A stretch of DNA of 64,000 nucleotides from Symsagittifera roscoffensis (taxonomy: Eukaryota; Xenacoelomorpha; Acoela; Convolutidae). The first letter of the stretch is position 1. Each line of letters starts with the position of its first letter. Position numbers and translations under genes: made by a program. The stretch lies in the NCBI RefSeq assembly GCF_963678635.1, contig NC_087070.1:29056048-29120047 (forward strand). Direction: 5' to 3'. The notes beneath the pieces were generated by a model. It had not been told where the DNA came from. It saw only the letters and a list, made by a program, of their open reading frames with translations, and searched no databases. Shown here in pieces: positions 33,178 through 47,000 of this stretch.

Positions 33178-33250
33178 TTAGTCTGGAGGTAATGCGGTTG
33201 CTTTTACAATCTATTGTCAGAGGTTCGATTACCTGTCGGACCTTGTTTTT
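33178..33250 (+). other. tRNA-like relic or SINE head with A- and B-box-like motifs and T-run
   Basis: tagtctggaggtaatgcgg resembles a tRNA D-arm/A box, and gaggttcgatta a B box/T-loop, 35-40 bases apart. A run of nine T follows at about 33245. The acceptor and T stems do not pair well, so this is not a functional tRNA gene. Confidence 0.35.
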
Positions 33251-34190
33251 TTTTCAGTGTCTCATTGAAATTTTTTTCCCGGAAAAATGATTAGTCAGAC
33301 TATAGTGCTTCGAATTATATTTTGTCGGCATAGTTGCCATTGCACAATTTGTTTTTGCTCTAACCAATGTTCCTCGAATATTTAAGTGTCGTTGATTAAA
33401 TCATGTATTTTTTTTTTTAATTTGATACCTGGCTGGTATATTTTCTTTTTTCTTAAATTCTTTTTCGCTTAGAAATTTTATTCGGCCTGATTGGTTTCGG
33501 CTCTTGCTTTGTATTTTAAATACATTTATTTTGCATCGGTATAAGGAGAAAAAAAGGATATTTCTTATTTTTAATCAATCAAGTTCATTGTTAGCAAAAT
33601 TTGAAAGTTCAACTTCTTTACTCGTTCAAAGTTTTTTTAAAATTATGACAAATTTTTTTCGATATCTTCAGTTAAAGAAGTAGTTGGCGTCTAACGACGT
33701 GCTGTCGGCTTAGTGAATGATCTGGAAAAAAACTAAAGTTTTTTTTTTTTTCTAGTGGCTGTGTTTCTGGTCTGTTTTTCCGAGATTGAATTTTTCTCAA
33801 GTTTTGTACGACAACAACTTCCCTTGGAATTTTTTGGTTTCACATCAATTGATGTCTTATCACCTTTTGTTGGCTTAGTTAACTCTCGGAACATACTAAG
33901 AGTCTGAGGTTGAAAATTTTGTAGTTTCAAAAAAAACTTCGTTTTTTTTCAAGGGTTTTTTGACAACAATAATTTCCTTTGCCAATTTTTGATTTCGGAT
34001 CAATTGCTATCTAGCCATTTAATGTTGGTTTAGTGAGCGTTCGGAATATCTCGCTGAAAGTTAGTGTTTTTTTTCTCGTCTGTTTTTTGAGGTTGTATTT
34101 TTCGTATATTCAAAAGGAATTGCTAACTTTTTTGAATTTTTTTTCAACTTGGTTTTTTTCATCTCGCTCACTATTTGGAAGCACGCAATA
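33251..34190. other. Unassigned AT-rich DNA
   Basis: Poly-T-rich noncoding sequence, with no supported gene. Confidence 0.35.
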
Positions 34191-34194
34191 CTAC

Positions 34195-34670
34195 GCTTTC
34201 GTTGTACCGCAAGTGATGCGAAATTCCGCCCTGGCCTGCCTTGTATCAAGCCTGAGATGAAAAAGTCAATCAAACCAACCGCTTGCAAAAAATTCTCCTT
34301 AGTTTGTGTATGAAAAACGATATACCCTTGGGAAATATCTCAAAATGTTGACTCTTCTGCTTTAATTTACTAGAGAAACAATTCAGAATTTAGGAAATTT
34401 TGATTTCCTGAAAATATGCATATCATCCCAGTATAAAAAACTCAATAACTATCAAACACGTGCCTACACCTCCAGTTGGGCCTCTAGTTATATTTTATTG
34501 AGACATATAAAAACTTTGGTTCAACTGGTTCTTATAACATTTTGCCTCTTTTTCGACTTCTTATTTTTTATCGTAATATCGTCTGTGTTATATCGCAAGT
34601 AGTGCAAAGCTCCCCTTCGCCTCTGTGTAAAGCTCGCTATTAGCAAGTGTTATCAAATTCGAACATATTT
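34195..34670 (+). mobile_element. Tail(s) and following head of the hairpin-ended repeat family
   Basis: A decayed tail lies at about 34195-34230. A good tail at about 34470-34625 has gagacatataaaaactttgg and atatcgcaagtagtgcaaag ahead of the tail hairpin, ending CTCTGTGT. A head-like gctattagcaagtgttatcaaatt begins immediately at about 34628. The two copies are therefore joined tail-to-head. Confidence 0.55.
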
Positions 34671-35154
34671 TTTTTTGTTTGAAAATCAAAATCCTTACAT
34701 CAACTGCGTCGGCCACATTTGGGCTGCTGGTTTACTCAATTTCTTCAAACAACAATTTTGATTACTGGCTTCTGGAAAAAGTAACTATACTTATAAATGC
34801 TACATCTTGGATTCTAAACTTTTTGTGTTCAATAATAGAATAAAGACTCAATTATGATAGTTTTTGGTTTCCTGGTTGATGAACTGAGCATGGTCAGCTT
34901 ATTTTTCATGCTGTAACTTATATGGAAACGTTACAGGGCTTTTGTTTAGATATTCAATCGACTAATTTTCAGCGACGCAAGTTTTCCAATTGATTTTTCC
35001 ACTATTTGAGTATTTTGCTTTAAAAATGTTGGCCTAAATCCTTGATTAAATCAAGTTCTATAATTTCTCCGGGCACTTCGGTTAAGTATATGAGTATTTG
35101 CCTGAGAAGAATGTACTGGTTTCGAATTCGGCCAAGACCTGTTTGATCATCACT

Positions 35155-35460
35155 GAAGTGTTTTGCGCAACTTTGAGCGACCAATTTTGCGCAGCAAGAA
35201 AAATTATATTGCGACTTTGCGCGATCAAAGTGTTCTGCGCGACTTTGCGCGACCAAATAAAGATATGTCGCAACATTGCACGACTTAGATTGAAAGACTG
35301 AAGTGTTTTGCACGACTCAAACAAATATGTTGCGACTTTAAGCGACTCAAAAAAGATAATTTGCAAGTTTGCTCCTTCAAAAAATTCTGCGTGAACAAGA
35401 AAAAATATATTGCGACTTTTAGCAACCAGAAGGTTTGTTTCTTCGCGACTCAAGGATACC
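35155..35460. repeat. Tandem repeat rich in gcgac, about 74-bp period
   Basis: Units begin aagtgtt(t/c)tgc at about 35155, 35228 and 35303. Related gcgac-rich sequence recurs at 36040-36180. Noncoding. Confidence 0.7.
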
Positions 35461-36337
35461 TGGTTGCTGTGCAAGTAGCACGCAATGTTCCGACCATATT
35501 TGTACAAAAAGTGGAATACGTTTTTTTCTACTTTTCTTCAAATTAGTGCCGAGGTGGTGTGATTCGAGAACTAATAGATCGCATCCAAATCCAATATATA
35601 GTAAAATAAAAATGATGGACAACATCAAAAAAAATCTAAAAATTGAAATTTTTTCTTGCTTTTTGCTCAATAATTTTTGATTTTTAAGCAAAAACTTTTT
35701 TGCCAAACAAGCGCTAAATGAAACGTCCCAAACTAGTTTTCGTTCGATCGATTTTTTTGTCCGAGAATTTAAAAAAAAAACATTTGAAATAACGAGCGTT
35801 ACTCGATCGTGTTACTCGGTCGCATTAGTCGCTCAAAATTAGACTAAATCTCAAAAAATTTGAACCAGTTTTTCTCAAGACTCGGACAATTTTTTCAAAA
35901 TTGTTTTTTTTTGTCGTTCAAATCACGGTTTAAAGGGCTTTAATTTGATAGATTAGTATGACAGATCACTCTGAGGAAAAAAAATAAAACTCGAATACAA
36001 AATTCCTCCACATTTTCAATGATCGACACCCATTTTGGGACTTTGCGAGTGACTCATGTTGCGTTTTTGCGCGACCCATGTTACGACTTTGCGCGACTCA
36101 AAACTCGGGTGCGAGTATGGATTTTTGGTCGCGGCAAGTCAATTTTCGCGACCTAATTCGGTCGCAGCATAAGTCGCGGACCATAAGCGGAGATTGCCTC
36201 AATCATTTGTTTTGATCGGAGTCGACCGTTGGTCAGTTTTTGTTTCTTCTTTTCAAGAATAGAAAACTGTGGATCGCTGAATTCAATTTTGAAATAAAAG
36301 CAAGGCGACCAAATTTGGTGGGTCCTCGGGTTGCGTT

Positions 36338-36557
36338 GAGTCATAGGCTCTTTTTCCTACCCCCCCCCCCACCTCACTCAAACATGATTTTTATGGTCTA
36401 ACGAGTTGTTTTACAAGGTTAATTATGAAGACCAAATATGTTTGTCATGGCCTAATTAGTCTGCATGGCAATTTTCATGACAATCGGACAAAGTGGACAG
36501 TAATTTCAAATATAAAAATTTGCAGGTGGGGGGGGGGAAAGGAAAAAGAGCCGAGTC
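36338..36557. repeat. Inverted repeat with C/G homopolymer runs
   Basis: The arm at 36338-36373 (gagtcataggctctttttcc, then a run of C, then acct) is the inverted form of 36524-36557 (aggt, a run of G, ggaaaaagagccgagtc). The spacer is about 150 bases. Confidence 0.75.
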
Positions 36558-36599
36558 AAATAACGCAGTCCAATAGCCAGCGCAAAGATCAGGCTGAAG

Positions 36600-37899
36600 A
36601 ATGGGATAATTTTGAAGCACGTGGCTTAAATTGGGTTTCATGAATTTGCAAAAAAAAACGACCAAAAATGGTTCAAAACTGTGGTTAAACAAAATAGTCA
36701 ATCTCCAAGGCACCGAAGAAGCGTGATTTTACGCAAGTGGGTGTTTCGTCGTGAGTTTACGCGACTTAACAAACGGATACTATTAATGTGGTACTGGTAC
36801 TTCAAACATACCTCGCTTATTGATCCGGTAAATCACATTTACCGTTTCTTAACCTGATGAAATTAAGGCTCTCATGGCCTTGTTGACGACAAAAACACAA
36901 AAACTACAAATCGCAAACGAAAAAGCCAGAAAAAGCATGTATTTTAATGGCTTGACAAAATGTAAAATAAATATATGATGCTCATATCTAGTTGATTAAG
37001 CTCAGTTTTTCGTTTGTATGAAAATGTTTTCTCGCTTGAAAGGTTATCCAAGCACGTGGAGTTCAGATTTATTTTGTGCCACTTTTAACATAAATTAAAC
37101 CTCGGTCTCATCGACACGCGTATACATACCACCACGCCAGCTTTGAATGATGGTTTATTATATTATTGATTCACTTTCAGCCATTTCTGAACGAAAATAA
37201 CCGTCAAAAATTTAATTTAAACATATTCGTAATATTGTGTTAACTGTTTTTAGAACTTAATTTAAACATATTGTCTAACTGCTTTTCCGGTGTTATTAAA
37301 TACCTTCAATCCAAAACAGAGCAACGCCACAGAAAATGTTTTTAAACCTAATATCAATCGATTTTTGCGAGGATTTTGTATGCCATTCAAATTTACGCTC
37401 AATTTGCTCCTTTAGAACCTCAACAACTTTTGAGATGAATTCAAATTTCTTTGAACTTTGATGCAGTCGTTTCCGCCAATACAATCTTTCCCAGCTGGCG
37501 CAAAAATGTTAATGAAATGCAACTATGGTCTGTGAACTTGATATTCGACGACAATCTTATAATTATTCTAATAATTCCTTTTTTGAGTTGTTTTTCACTT
37601 GATTGCGTTGTTTTTCTATTATTTGAAATAATAACTCGTTCGGCCATCTTGAGGTTAAAAAACATCTCGATGAAGCAAAGTATTTAAATATAATTATTAG
37701 AAAAGAACGCTATCCAAAGATCACCGCTATGAACTAGACATTTCCATAAAATCATATTTGCATACCAACTTTTTGAACTTAGCCATCTCATCGCTTGAAA
37801 CAGTGGCGGAGGACAGAAACTCCCAATTTTTTGCCGGTCTCAAGCTTACATTTTATTACGCATTCATTCTGCTTCAATTGTTTCGTCTCACCCCACGCA
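36600..37899. other. Upstream region of the sulfotransferase gene, unassigned
   Basis: No coding exon is supported. It probably holds the promoter or 5' UTR of the downstream gene. Confidence 0.35.
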
Positions 37900-38093
37900 A
37901 TGGCCTCTATCAGCAGGTTGACTTACCAAATGCTGTTGGTGTTGACAACCTTCTGTCTTTTTAATCTCACAATAATTCTGAGGTATTTTTCCAAAAGGGA
38001 AAACCAGGAGAATCTGGAAAATTATTTCACTGGCACAGGTTCCTCCGGACTATCTCATGAAAGGTCTGTGGGCGAAAGTCTAACTTTCGGAAG
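37900..38093 (+). CDS. Sulfotransferase exon 1 (signal anchor)
   Basis: The ATG at 37900 gives MASISRLTYQMLLVL, a short basic N-terminus plus membrane anchor. The donor is GGAAG|GTGAGA. Linkage to the later exons rests on phase and on the type II architecture. Confidence 0.7.
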
Positions 38094-41000
38094 GTGAGAA
38101 ACATCACATTACTTGAGCTCAACTAAGCGAAGACCTGATGGCGATAATTCGGGTCGAGGTGGTCATCAATTTGGATTCATGGAGGAGGGGATTTTGCTGC
38201 TTGCCTTTGTTTGTTTGACTGTTTCTTCCAAAATCTAATATTCTAGGAATTTTGTTTCAATTTCGTGGCTATCAGTTGAATGGCTCATCTACCGTTTCCT
38301 ATCCCCACATGCGGTTTTTTATATACTTATAAGCAATGGCGGATCTAGGATTTTCTCGAGGGGGGGGCGGTTTTTCAAAAAGAAATCGAAAATTTTGACG
38401 ACCTTTTTTTTAGACCGACCAAATTGATTTTTTGAGCTCTCCCAAAGCACTGTTTGCCCCTATTTTGGGAAAATTCTTGGCGCCGCAGGCAAATTTTTGA
38501 AAAAACAGTCAAAAAAGGCGTTTTTAGGCACTTTATGGAAAATTTTGACCAAAAAATTGCGTTTTTTTGGCGCGCGCTCCCCCCTCGAAATTAGTAAATA
38601 TTGGCGCCAAAGGCGCCTTTAGAAAAATTTTAGGGTCGGTCGGCCAAAAGTGGATTTCTTAAAAAGTACCCAAGGGGGGACCCTTTGGGTCGGCAGGGTG
38701 TCGAATCCTTGAGGAGGGGCGTCCGCCCTCCCCCGCCTCCTCCCTAAATCCGCCCCTGCTTATAAGAAGTAATAACTTTTGTTCACCTAGTTCATTTGCC
38801 GTGGAAATTTATATATAAGTTATTTAGCCTCTTAAAACACACTTTGTCTTCATATAGAACTTAATATTTAAAAAAAATGATAGCACTGAACAGGGGCGGA
38901 TCTAGGATTTTCTCGAGGGGGGGGGGGCGGGTTTTCAAACAAATTTCGAAAGTTTTCTCGACCTTCTTTTTTAGGTCGACCAAATTGATTTTCCGAGCTT
39001 TCCTAAAGCACTAAAAAGACCCTGTTTTGGCCGAAATTTCTGCGCCGCTTTTTCGGCACTTTTTGGAAAATTTTGATTAAGAAAAAGGGGAGGGGGACGC
39101 GTATAAATAAATCCAGGAGCGGGCGTCCCTCATGATAAAAGGACCGAACGTTGGACTATTTTTTCAGTTTTTTTCAGCCAATCAGAATTTGACCATTCAA
39201 AAATCGCGAAAAATCGTGACCGATTACAGAAGTCGCAGACTGCAGATCAATGAATATTTAAACATTGTCAGATCAAAGAAATATTAGAAAAAATCTTTCG
39301 CTTACACGATTTAACAAAATTTGAAAAAAAAACATTAACTTTTTTGTGTCTGCACGGACTGTGCACGCTATATTTTATTACGCTAACTTTGACTTCCGTT
39401 CACTGCAAAAATCTATCAGCGGATAATAACGTCTGCTGATTTCCATTGGTCGAAATTTTTTCATCAGTGGGTCCCTCCATGAGAATATCCGCCTCCCTCA
39501 CAGCAAGTAGACAAACGCTATATTAACCAATCAGAATCGAGATAGGAAGCCAAACTTTCAATTTTATTTTGGTTGCTCTCTCTTAAGTGGTCTCGGCTCA
39601 TATATAAGGTATTCGCTACTTCAAAATGCCTCGTTCATCTGCTTGCGATATATGATCAACTTCTCAAGATGCGCTGGGTTTTTTTCCAGTGCATTCTCAC
39701 TTCGGAAAAAAGTTTTAACTAGAAAATTTTTATCAAAGAACTAAAAAACAATCGCCGTTCGTATCTGAGAAATTTATGTCAAAAAATGAAAAGACCGTCT
39801 CTTTTTATAACTAGAAATTTTTTATCAAAAAAAAGACAATCGCCGTCCGTATTCAAGGAAATAGCTTTCATAAAAAAAATTAATTTTTCTCATAATATAC
39901 AAATACAGTTTCGCGAAAACTTTTGCGAAAACGTTTGAATTTTTCTTTGCGCTGGCCTTTAGGAATGAATTATATTTTAAAAAATCAAAAATCCAACAGA
40001 AAACAATTTTAATTTAAGAATGGATTTTTTTGGGAGGGGGAGTGCATGAATTATATTTTAAAAAATCACAAATCAAACATAAAACCATTTAACTAGAAAA
40101 ATTTTATAAAATTTTAAAGTTTTTAAGCCTTTTCAACGCTTGACTACTCATTTTAACAAGATTTTTTCCATTTTGCCTTTAGTTTATCATCAACGCATGT
40201 TTTCAATTCGTCTTGTCTGCTTTGAATTTTTGTGAAGTTTCGACTTTTTTGAAGGAATCGAAAACTTTTTAAACGTGTGCGCGTCAATCTCCAAGATTAT
40301 AAAAAAAAACGGTTTTTAAACACTTGAATTAACGAGTATTTTATCGGGAAAATAACTCTGGAAATTTCGTAATATAATGATATTTTTAACAAACTTTTTT
40401 ATTGTTATCGGTAACATCGGACACAAAAAAAACTGCATAAATCAAAGCAAGCTGCAAAAATGGCCAGTATTTGTCCTTGAGACAAATTGCTCTTTTTAAA
40501 GGTCAGCCTTAATCAAGGCTGAACCAAATTAGAGCGAAAAGACGGTTAAAATCGGTTTTGGGGGGACCGAACCTGGTTAGGGGGCATCCCATCAGGTTCG
40601 GTGCACATTCGAGTTCTAGAAAGGAAATGACCTAGTCGGGATTCGAACCGGCGCCGAACCCGCCGGGACGCACCATGTATACGCTTGGCTACTGTCCCTG
40701 TATGCATTTACATTTATATGCATTTATACTTTCGCACATTTACGTTTATATGCATTTGTACTATTGTTTTATATTTGCGCTGCAACATCCTCCGCCCCTA
40801 AAGACGGAAGAACAGGTGCGAGTTTTACGGTCGGTCGGGTCAGTTCGCTCGTAACGGTCTTTATGTCGGCGGATCGGGCGCATCCGTCTTTGCCGTAGTG
40901 TAGTTTAGCAATACGGGCGAGTGGGTAATGCCCACGTGGGCTGTCGGGTTCGACTACCCAAACCAAGTCGCCGGTTTTCAGTGTGACATCCGAATCATTA

Positions 41001-44000
41001 TGCCACTTTGCTCTCTTGTTGAGAGATGGTACATATTCACGCAGCCAGCGTGACCAAACTGCGTTAGCGTACGATTGTGCTCTGGCGTAACGCTTTTTAT
41101 AATCAAAGTTATCTTCGAAACTTAACGACGGGAAGCTAGCTGCGCTGTGACCGAGAATGAAGTGATTCGGGGTGAGTGCCTCTAGGTCGTGCGGATCGGA
41201 ACTGACCGGAGTGATCGGTCTTGCGTTAAGTAATTGTTCAACTAGGCAGAGCGTTGTTCCTAGAACTTCCTCAGTTAATCTCCTGTTGCCTAATATGTCG
41301 TACAACACTCGCTTAACACTTCTCACTAGCCGCTCCCAGGCGCCACCGTGATGAGGGGCACTGGGCGGGTTAAACTTCCACTTAATGCCTTTGTGGACGA
41401 AAACGGCCGGGGCGACTTTGTTCCAATTTTGGACACAGGATTGGAGCTCCTTTTGAGCACCAACAAAATTCGTGCCATTGTCAGAAAGAATGGTTTTGGG
41501 GGTACCTCGCGTTGCAATAAATCGCTCTACGCCCATGACGCAGGAACTAGTATCGAGAGATGGAACCAACTCGATGTGAACTGCTCGAGTCGTGAGGCAG
41601 GTAAATAGGAAACCCCATCTCTTTTCGGTACTTCGGCGTATTGGCACTTGAAACGGGCCAAAGTAATCAACACCTGTGTTGGAGAAGGGAGGCTGCTTGT
41701 AACCCAGTCTTTCAATCGGTAGGTCAGACATAATGGGCACAACTGTTTTTGCTTTGCGCTTACGGCATGTTATGCAAGTATTTTCGATGTTCCCAAGTAA
41801 CCGGCGCAACTTCAGAACAATGTATTTCAACTGAACTACAGCACGCATGTAATCCAACCCCTGATGTGCATGTTGAAAGTGCATATGCCTAATCAACATA
41901 TGAGCAACTCGGTGTCGACCATCCAGTATTATTGGATGCTTGCTATCAAAGTCGGTATCAACAAGACGGCTGATACGTCCAGTTGAACGCAGGATGCCAG
42001 CTGGGCCGATGAACGGAGAATATTTAGCAATCCGACTTTTCTTTGTTATCAGTTTATCGGACTGAAGTATTTTCACTTCGGCAGGAAATGATTCGGACTG
42101 AGCGAGATAAATGAGCTTCTGCTCGGCAATATCTAACTCGGACGGGTCGGTTATTTCAAGCGTTTTTGTACGGAAGTGTTTATGCGATGGTAGCACACGA
42201 AGCATAAACGCTAAAACACGTTTGTACTTTACAATTGAGCTAAATTTATCCCAATTTTTAAACAGACGGATCGACGGCGCTTTCTCAGATGAAGCATCAA
42301 CAACAAACGTAGATGCAGTCTCAAGGCATGTATCAATGTCACAGAGTGGGCCTTTTAATTGGATCTTTTTGATGACATCAGTGTTCGGCTTGAATGGCCA
42401 ATCACATGTCCTCAATATACTAGGGCCTCTAACCCAGCTGCTATCCTTGAGGGCTTCCGAAGAAATCCCTCGTGTGCCGGTATCAGCTGGGTTATCACCA
42501 CTGAGTACATGATTCCATTGATCAATGGTGGTGGACTCCAAGATTTCACCAGTGCGGTCTCCAACAAACACAGGAAGTTTGTTGCACGAGTTAAGCCACT
42601 GGAGAACGGTGGTAGAATCAGTCCACATGAATACATTGCTTACTTTGAAAGTAAGCGCTTTCAAAATCTCTTCTTTGAGTCGAGTCGCAAGCAGAGCAGC
42701 CTGAAGCTCTAACTTGGGAATGGAGAGCATCTTCATAGGCGCTACACGGGCTTTCCCAAATACAAAAGCTAACTCGGTCTTTTGCGATTTAGCAAGTCGG
42801 GCTCGGAGAAACGATACGGCGCAAAAAACGTCCTGCGAACTATCACTGAACGTGTGAAGTTCACAGCGGTCGAACGGTTCGGTAAAATAGCTACGAGGTA
42901 TCGTCAGAGTACCTAATAGTGGAAGTCCTGAGTGCCAATCTAGAAATTGTTGTTTAATTTCCTCTGGGAGATCATCATCCCACTTTTGACCACTGATTCT
43001 CCATATGTCTTTTAGTAAAAGGCGCGCTTTCACAGTATATGGAGCTACCAGTCCTATTGGATCAAAAACTGAGGAAACAAAACTCAACACGGTGCGTTGA
43101 GTAATTGCTTTATCTAGTGGTCGATCAACACCTCTACTTACTACTAGGGTATCTTTTACATGATCCCACCTGAGACCAAGAACATGCGACGATTGGTCTG
43201 GACTCTTACAAATATCCTTAACTGACGGGTTGGACTCACGGTTGTCCGGATTAAGAGCGGTTGTAACTTCGGGTACATTGCTAACAAACTTTGTCAGGTT
43301 AAACCCACCTAATTTGAGCATTGCGACTAAGTCTTTACTTAAGCTAAGAGCGTCAGCGGTATTTTCGAACGAGTCAAGATAGTCGTCCATGTAAAACTTC
43401 TGGACAACGGCTGAAGCGGCTTCGGGGTATTCAGCTTGATTATCAGAAGCAGTTTTTTGTAGCGCGAAATTCGCACAAGTTGGCGAATCACGAGCGCCAA
43501 AAATATGACGGGTGTATTGGTGAACCACCACACTTGAAGTGGGGTCCTCCCGCCACAAAAAACGGAGAGACGGTTGATCTCGCGCAAGTACTCCAACTTG
43601 TATGAACATACCTTCTATGTCCGCTGAGACGGCGTACTTGTGTTGTCGGAACCTCAACAGTACAAAAATAAAATTTTGAAGGAGATCCGGGCCAACCAAG
43701 AGAGATCTGTTTAAGGAAGTGCCATGAAATTTGGATGCTCCATTGAGCACACGGCGCACCTTGCCGGGTTTGTTCGGGTTCAAAACCGGATGGTGTGGAA
43801 GATACCACTCACGTTCGGCTCGTGAGCTGGGATCGTGCGGGTTGACGGTTATGACATATCCTTTACTTATATCTTCTCTGATTGTTTCGGTATACTTCTC
43901 GCGAAGTAACGGATCTTTATCTAATCTTTTCTCTAACGACTTCAATTGGGCTAATGAAGAATAATAATTGTTAGGCAAGCGGTTTCAGTTTTTAGGATCG

Positions 44001-47000
44001 ACAAAGCACGCTTGTCTGCGGCGGAACGGGCATCTACTTGCTTGAACGCACCATACGACTCTAACTCATACCAAGTTTTGATTTGGTCGGTCAGAGAAGT
44101 ATCGTCCGTAACGCAGTTAAAGGAAGAAGAATTTAAGGACGAACGATTAGGAGACGGACCACTAATGACCCAACCTATCGGAAGTCGGACGGCGCACGGT
44201 GAGTCAAGTTCATCTCCGAAGACATGTTCGAGGGGTCTTATCGCATGATAGAAGTCCTGTCCTATAACTATCTCAATCTCTTTGTAATTATACGCAGTCG
44301 TCTTTAACGGGGCTAGTTGCGGGTATTTGACCTGCAATTCGGAAACGTTTATAACATCGGGTCCTATATACATGTTGTGCTTAACGAAAGCGACAAACGA
44401 AAACGAAAATTCACTTTCATTGGGCTTTGCGGAAACTTTCAAGTGAACTCGTTGAGTTTTAGATACCTTGGCTGAGTTAAAACCATCGGTCGTAACATTT
44501 ACGGGCGTGCCAACTAATTTCAGACGTTCAACGAGTGCCGCGGAAACCCAAGAATGAGTGGAACCGGTGTCACAAAGTGCTAGTGCATTCGAATTTTCCG
44601 AACCAGAGGAGACATCTACCAACGCAACGGGAAGAATACCTTTTGCAGTTCCCTCACAAGGTTTAACACAAGCTGCGTTGTTTGCAGAAGTAGTGTTTGT
44701 ATTAGTTTGAGTCGATGGTGATCGGTCGGCCTCTTTGGGCGGGAAAACTTTCTCGGCTTCATGAAGAAGCACATTGTGAGTGCTCTCACAGTCCTGTTTT
44801 GGGCATTTTCTTGCCTTTTGGCACTTTCGGAAGGTATGGTTGCCTTGTAAACAAGAAAAACAGAGCTTTTGTTCTGCTACATATTTAGCCCTTTGTGTTG
44901 CGTTTTTCTCTTTGAACACGGAACAGTTCCAGAGTGCATGCTGCCCTTTGCATAGCGAGCATGGAGGAAACCTTGTCTTTTCTCTACTTTTCTCATCCTT
45001 AGAACTTACCTTAGTGTTAGCTGCAAGCACTTTTGTAACTACTTTTTGTTTAACTGGCTGCTCGACTTTGACCAAAGATTTCAATCGCTCATGGCCTTCT
45101 GCCTTATTCTTAAGCCAATCGTTGAAGTCTAGCAATGTTAATCGCTGCCAATGTTGTCTAACAGTATGCATGGACCATGCCTCTTTTAGATTTGGAGAAA
45201 GCTTACTGACGGCTTGATTTAATAGGTTCACACTTTTCAAGTCGTCATTGAACGACAAAGACCTAAAAACAGCTACGAGCCCAGAAATCACCGCAGAAAA
45301 ACTTATAACATGGTCAGAGTTGTGCATCTTCAATGCGGGAAAATTCTTCAACTTATCCAAATGTGCACCAACTACAACATGAGGTTGCCCAAACTTTCTC
45401 TGGAGAGTTGCTAGAGCATCCTTATACAACACTCCACTGTAGCCGTATTCCGCAATTGCACTCTTGGCTTTGTCTTTAACGTGTGTTTTCAGATATTTGA
45501 GTTTTTCATCATCAGTTAGCATAGCCGAATCAACTGTTGCTTGGAACTGCCCGAACCATTCATACCAGTTAAGTGGTTCTCCATCAAACACTTCCAAGTT
45601 CAACTCCGGTAGACGGTCTTTGCGGCTATGCAGAATGATATCTGCTAACTCTCTCGCCGAGATGGGTTGTTCGCTATTAGGCACGTAAGACGGGCCAGTA
45701 GTGGGCGCAGGATATGTAGGTGGATAACCTTGATGCTCTGTTTCAACAACTGGATGAATTTGCGGCTGGGTGTAATACACAGTCCCAAAACTTGTATAAG
45801 GAACTACGGTGTTTGGTGGAACAACAGGAGTTGTCACTGAGAAAACGTTTGAGGGCGGTGCGCAGTATTGAGGAACTGGCATCGTTTGCGCAGTCGCGGC
45901 AGGTCTCCACAAACTGCTATACGGATTATAGTGTTCACTTGAGAAACTTGTTGGGTTGTTTGGAACATTTATAGGTTGATGGGATGGCGCTGCAGGCGCC
46001 TGATACCCAGTTGAAACGGGGCCGGAATGTGGCTGACTGACCGGAAGCAAAGAGGGAATAGGAACGGTTGACGGGACAACGGGTTGAATAATCGGAAGCG
46101 AAATGGGAATCGGAACGGTTAATGGAGGAACAAAAGGTTGACTCGCCGGAAGCGAAACTGGATTAGTAACGGTCGACACAGAAGGCGGTGCCACATTAAT
46201 GGTGGGATTACCAAAGGGCATTGAAGCGGGAATGCTACCACTTGCTTGTGGTATCAGATTGTGATTTTGCGAAACTTCAGCATGAGGTGTTGAAGCTAAG
46301 TGTGGAGTAACAAAGTTTGAGCTGGAGGCAACCCCTTGCAAAACATCAGAAGCAATCAAAGTGGAACTCTCGACTACTGGATGACTTTGCTCTGAGCTTG
46401 CAACAACTTCGGCCTGCTCTTGCTCAGTGACAACGTTTTCTACCCATTGTTCAGTACGTTGTGGGTCAACATGTGTTACGCTAGCATTTCCTATCTTCTC
46501 ACTTGCTGCAGAAAGCTCTTCTTCCAACTCGAATTCCTTTAACTCAATTTCAGCCAGTTTCTTGCGGTGTACCTCAGCTAGTTCTTCCAACTCTAAATTA
46601 CCTTGCTGTTCTTTTATTTTATTTTGCTGCGCTTTCAACTTCAATGACACCTTTGCTTGTCTCTCAAGTTCCTCCTGCTGCTTCTTCAAAACCAACAAAT
46701 CTCGCCTCTTCTCAGTTGATGTTTTTGACTGCGCGACGGTATAGCGACTGGATTTATGCGAACCTGATTTATGATGTCGACTACTGTACCGCGACACCTT
46801 AGAGCGCGCATCTGCTTCATGTGAATCTTGTGGTTGTGTTGTTACGATCGTACTTAACGATTCTGCAACATTGTCAAGCTCTGTTTCCTCAGGTTCAACG
46901 TTTAAGCCAGCTTTATATGATGCAGCCTTCTGTAAAACTGTATCGTTTCTTGATGTAACCGTATGAAGCCACATATCCTGCGCTGGTATCAATTTATCAG

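Noticed and set aside
39914-39945. gcgaaaacgtttgaattttt, like the 3' half of the PLE ribozyme
   Set aside because: No CTGANGA box upstream and no stem II, so no hammerhead can be supported.
41348-46802. Plus-strand frames opposite the BEL/Pao genes
   Set aside because: Shadows of the minus-strand coding frames.
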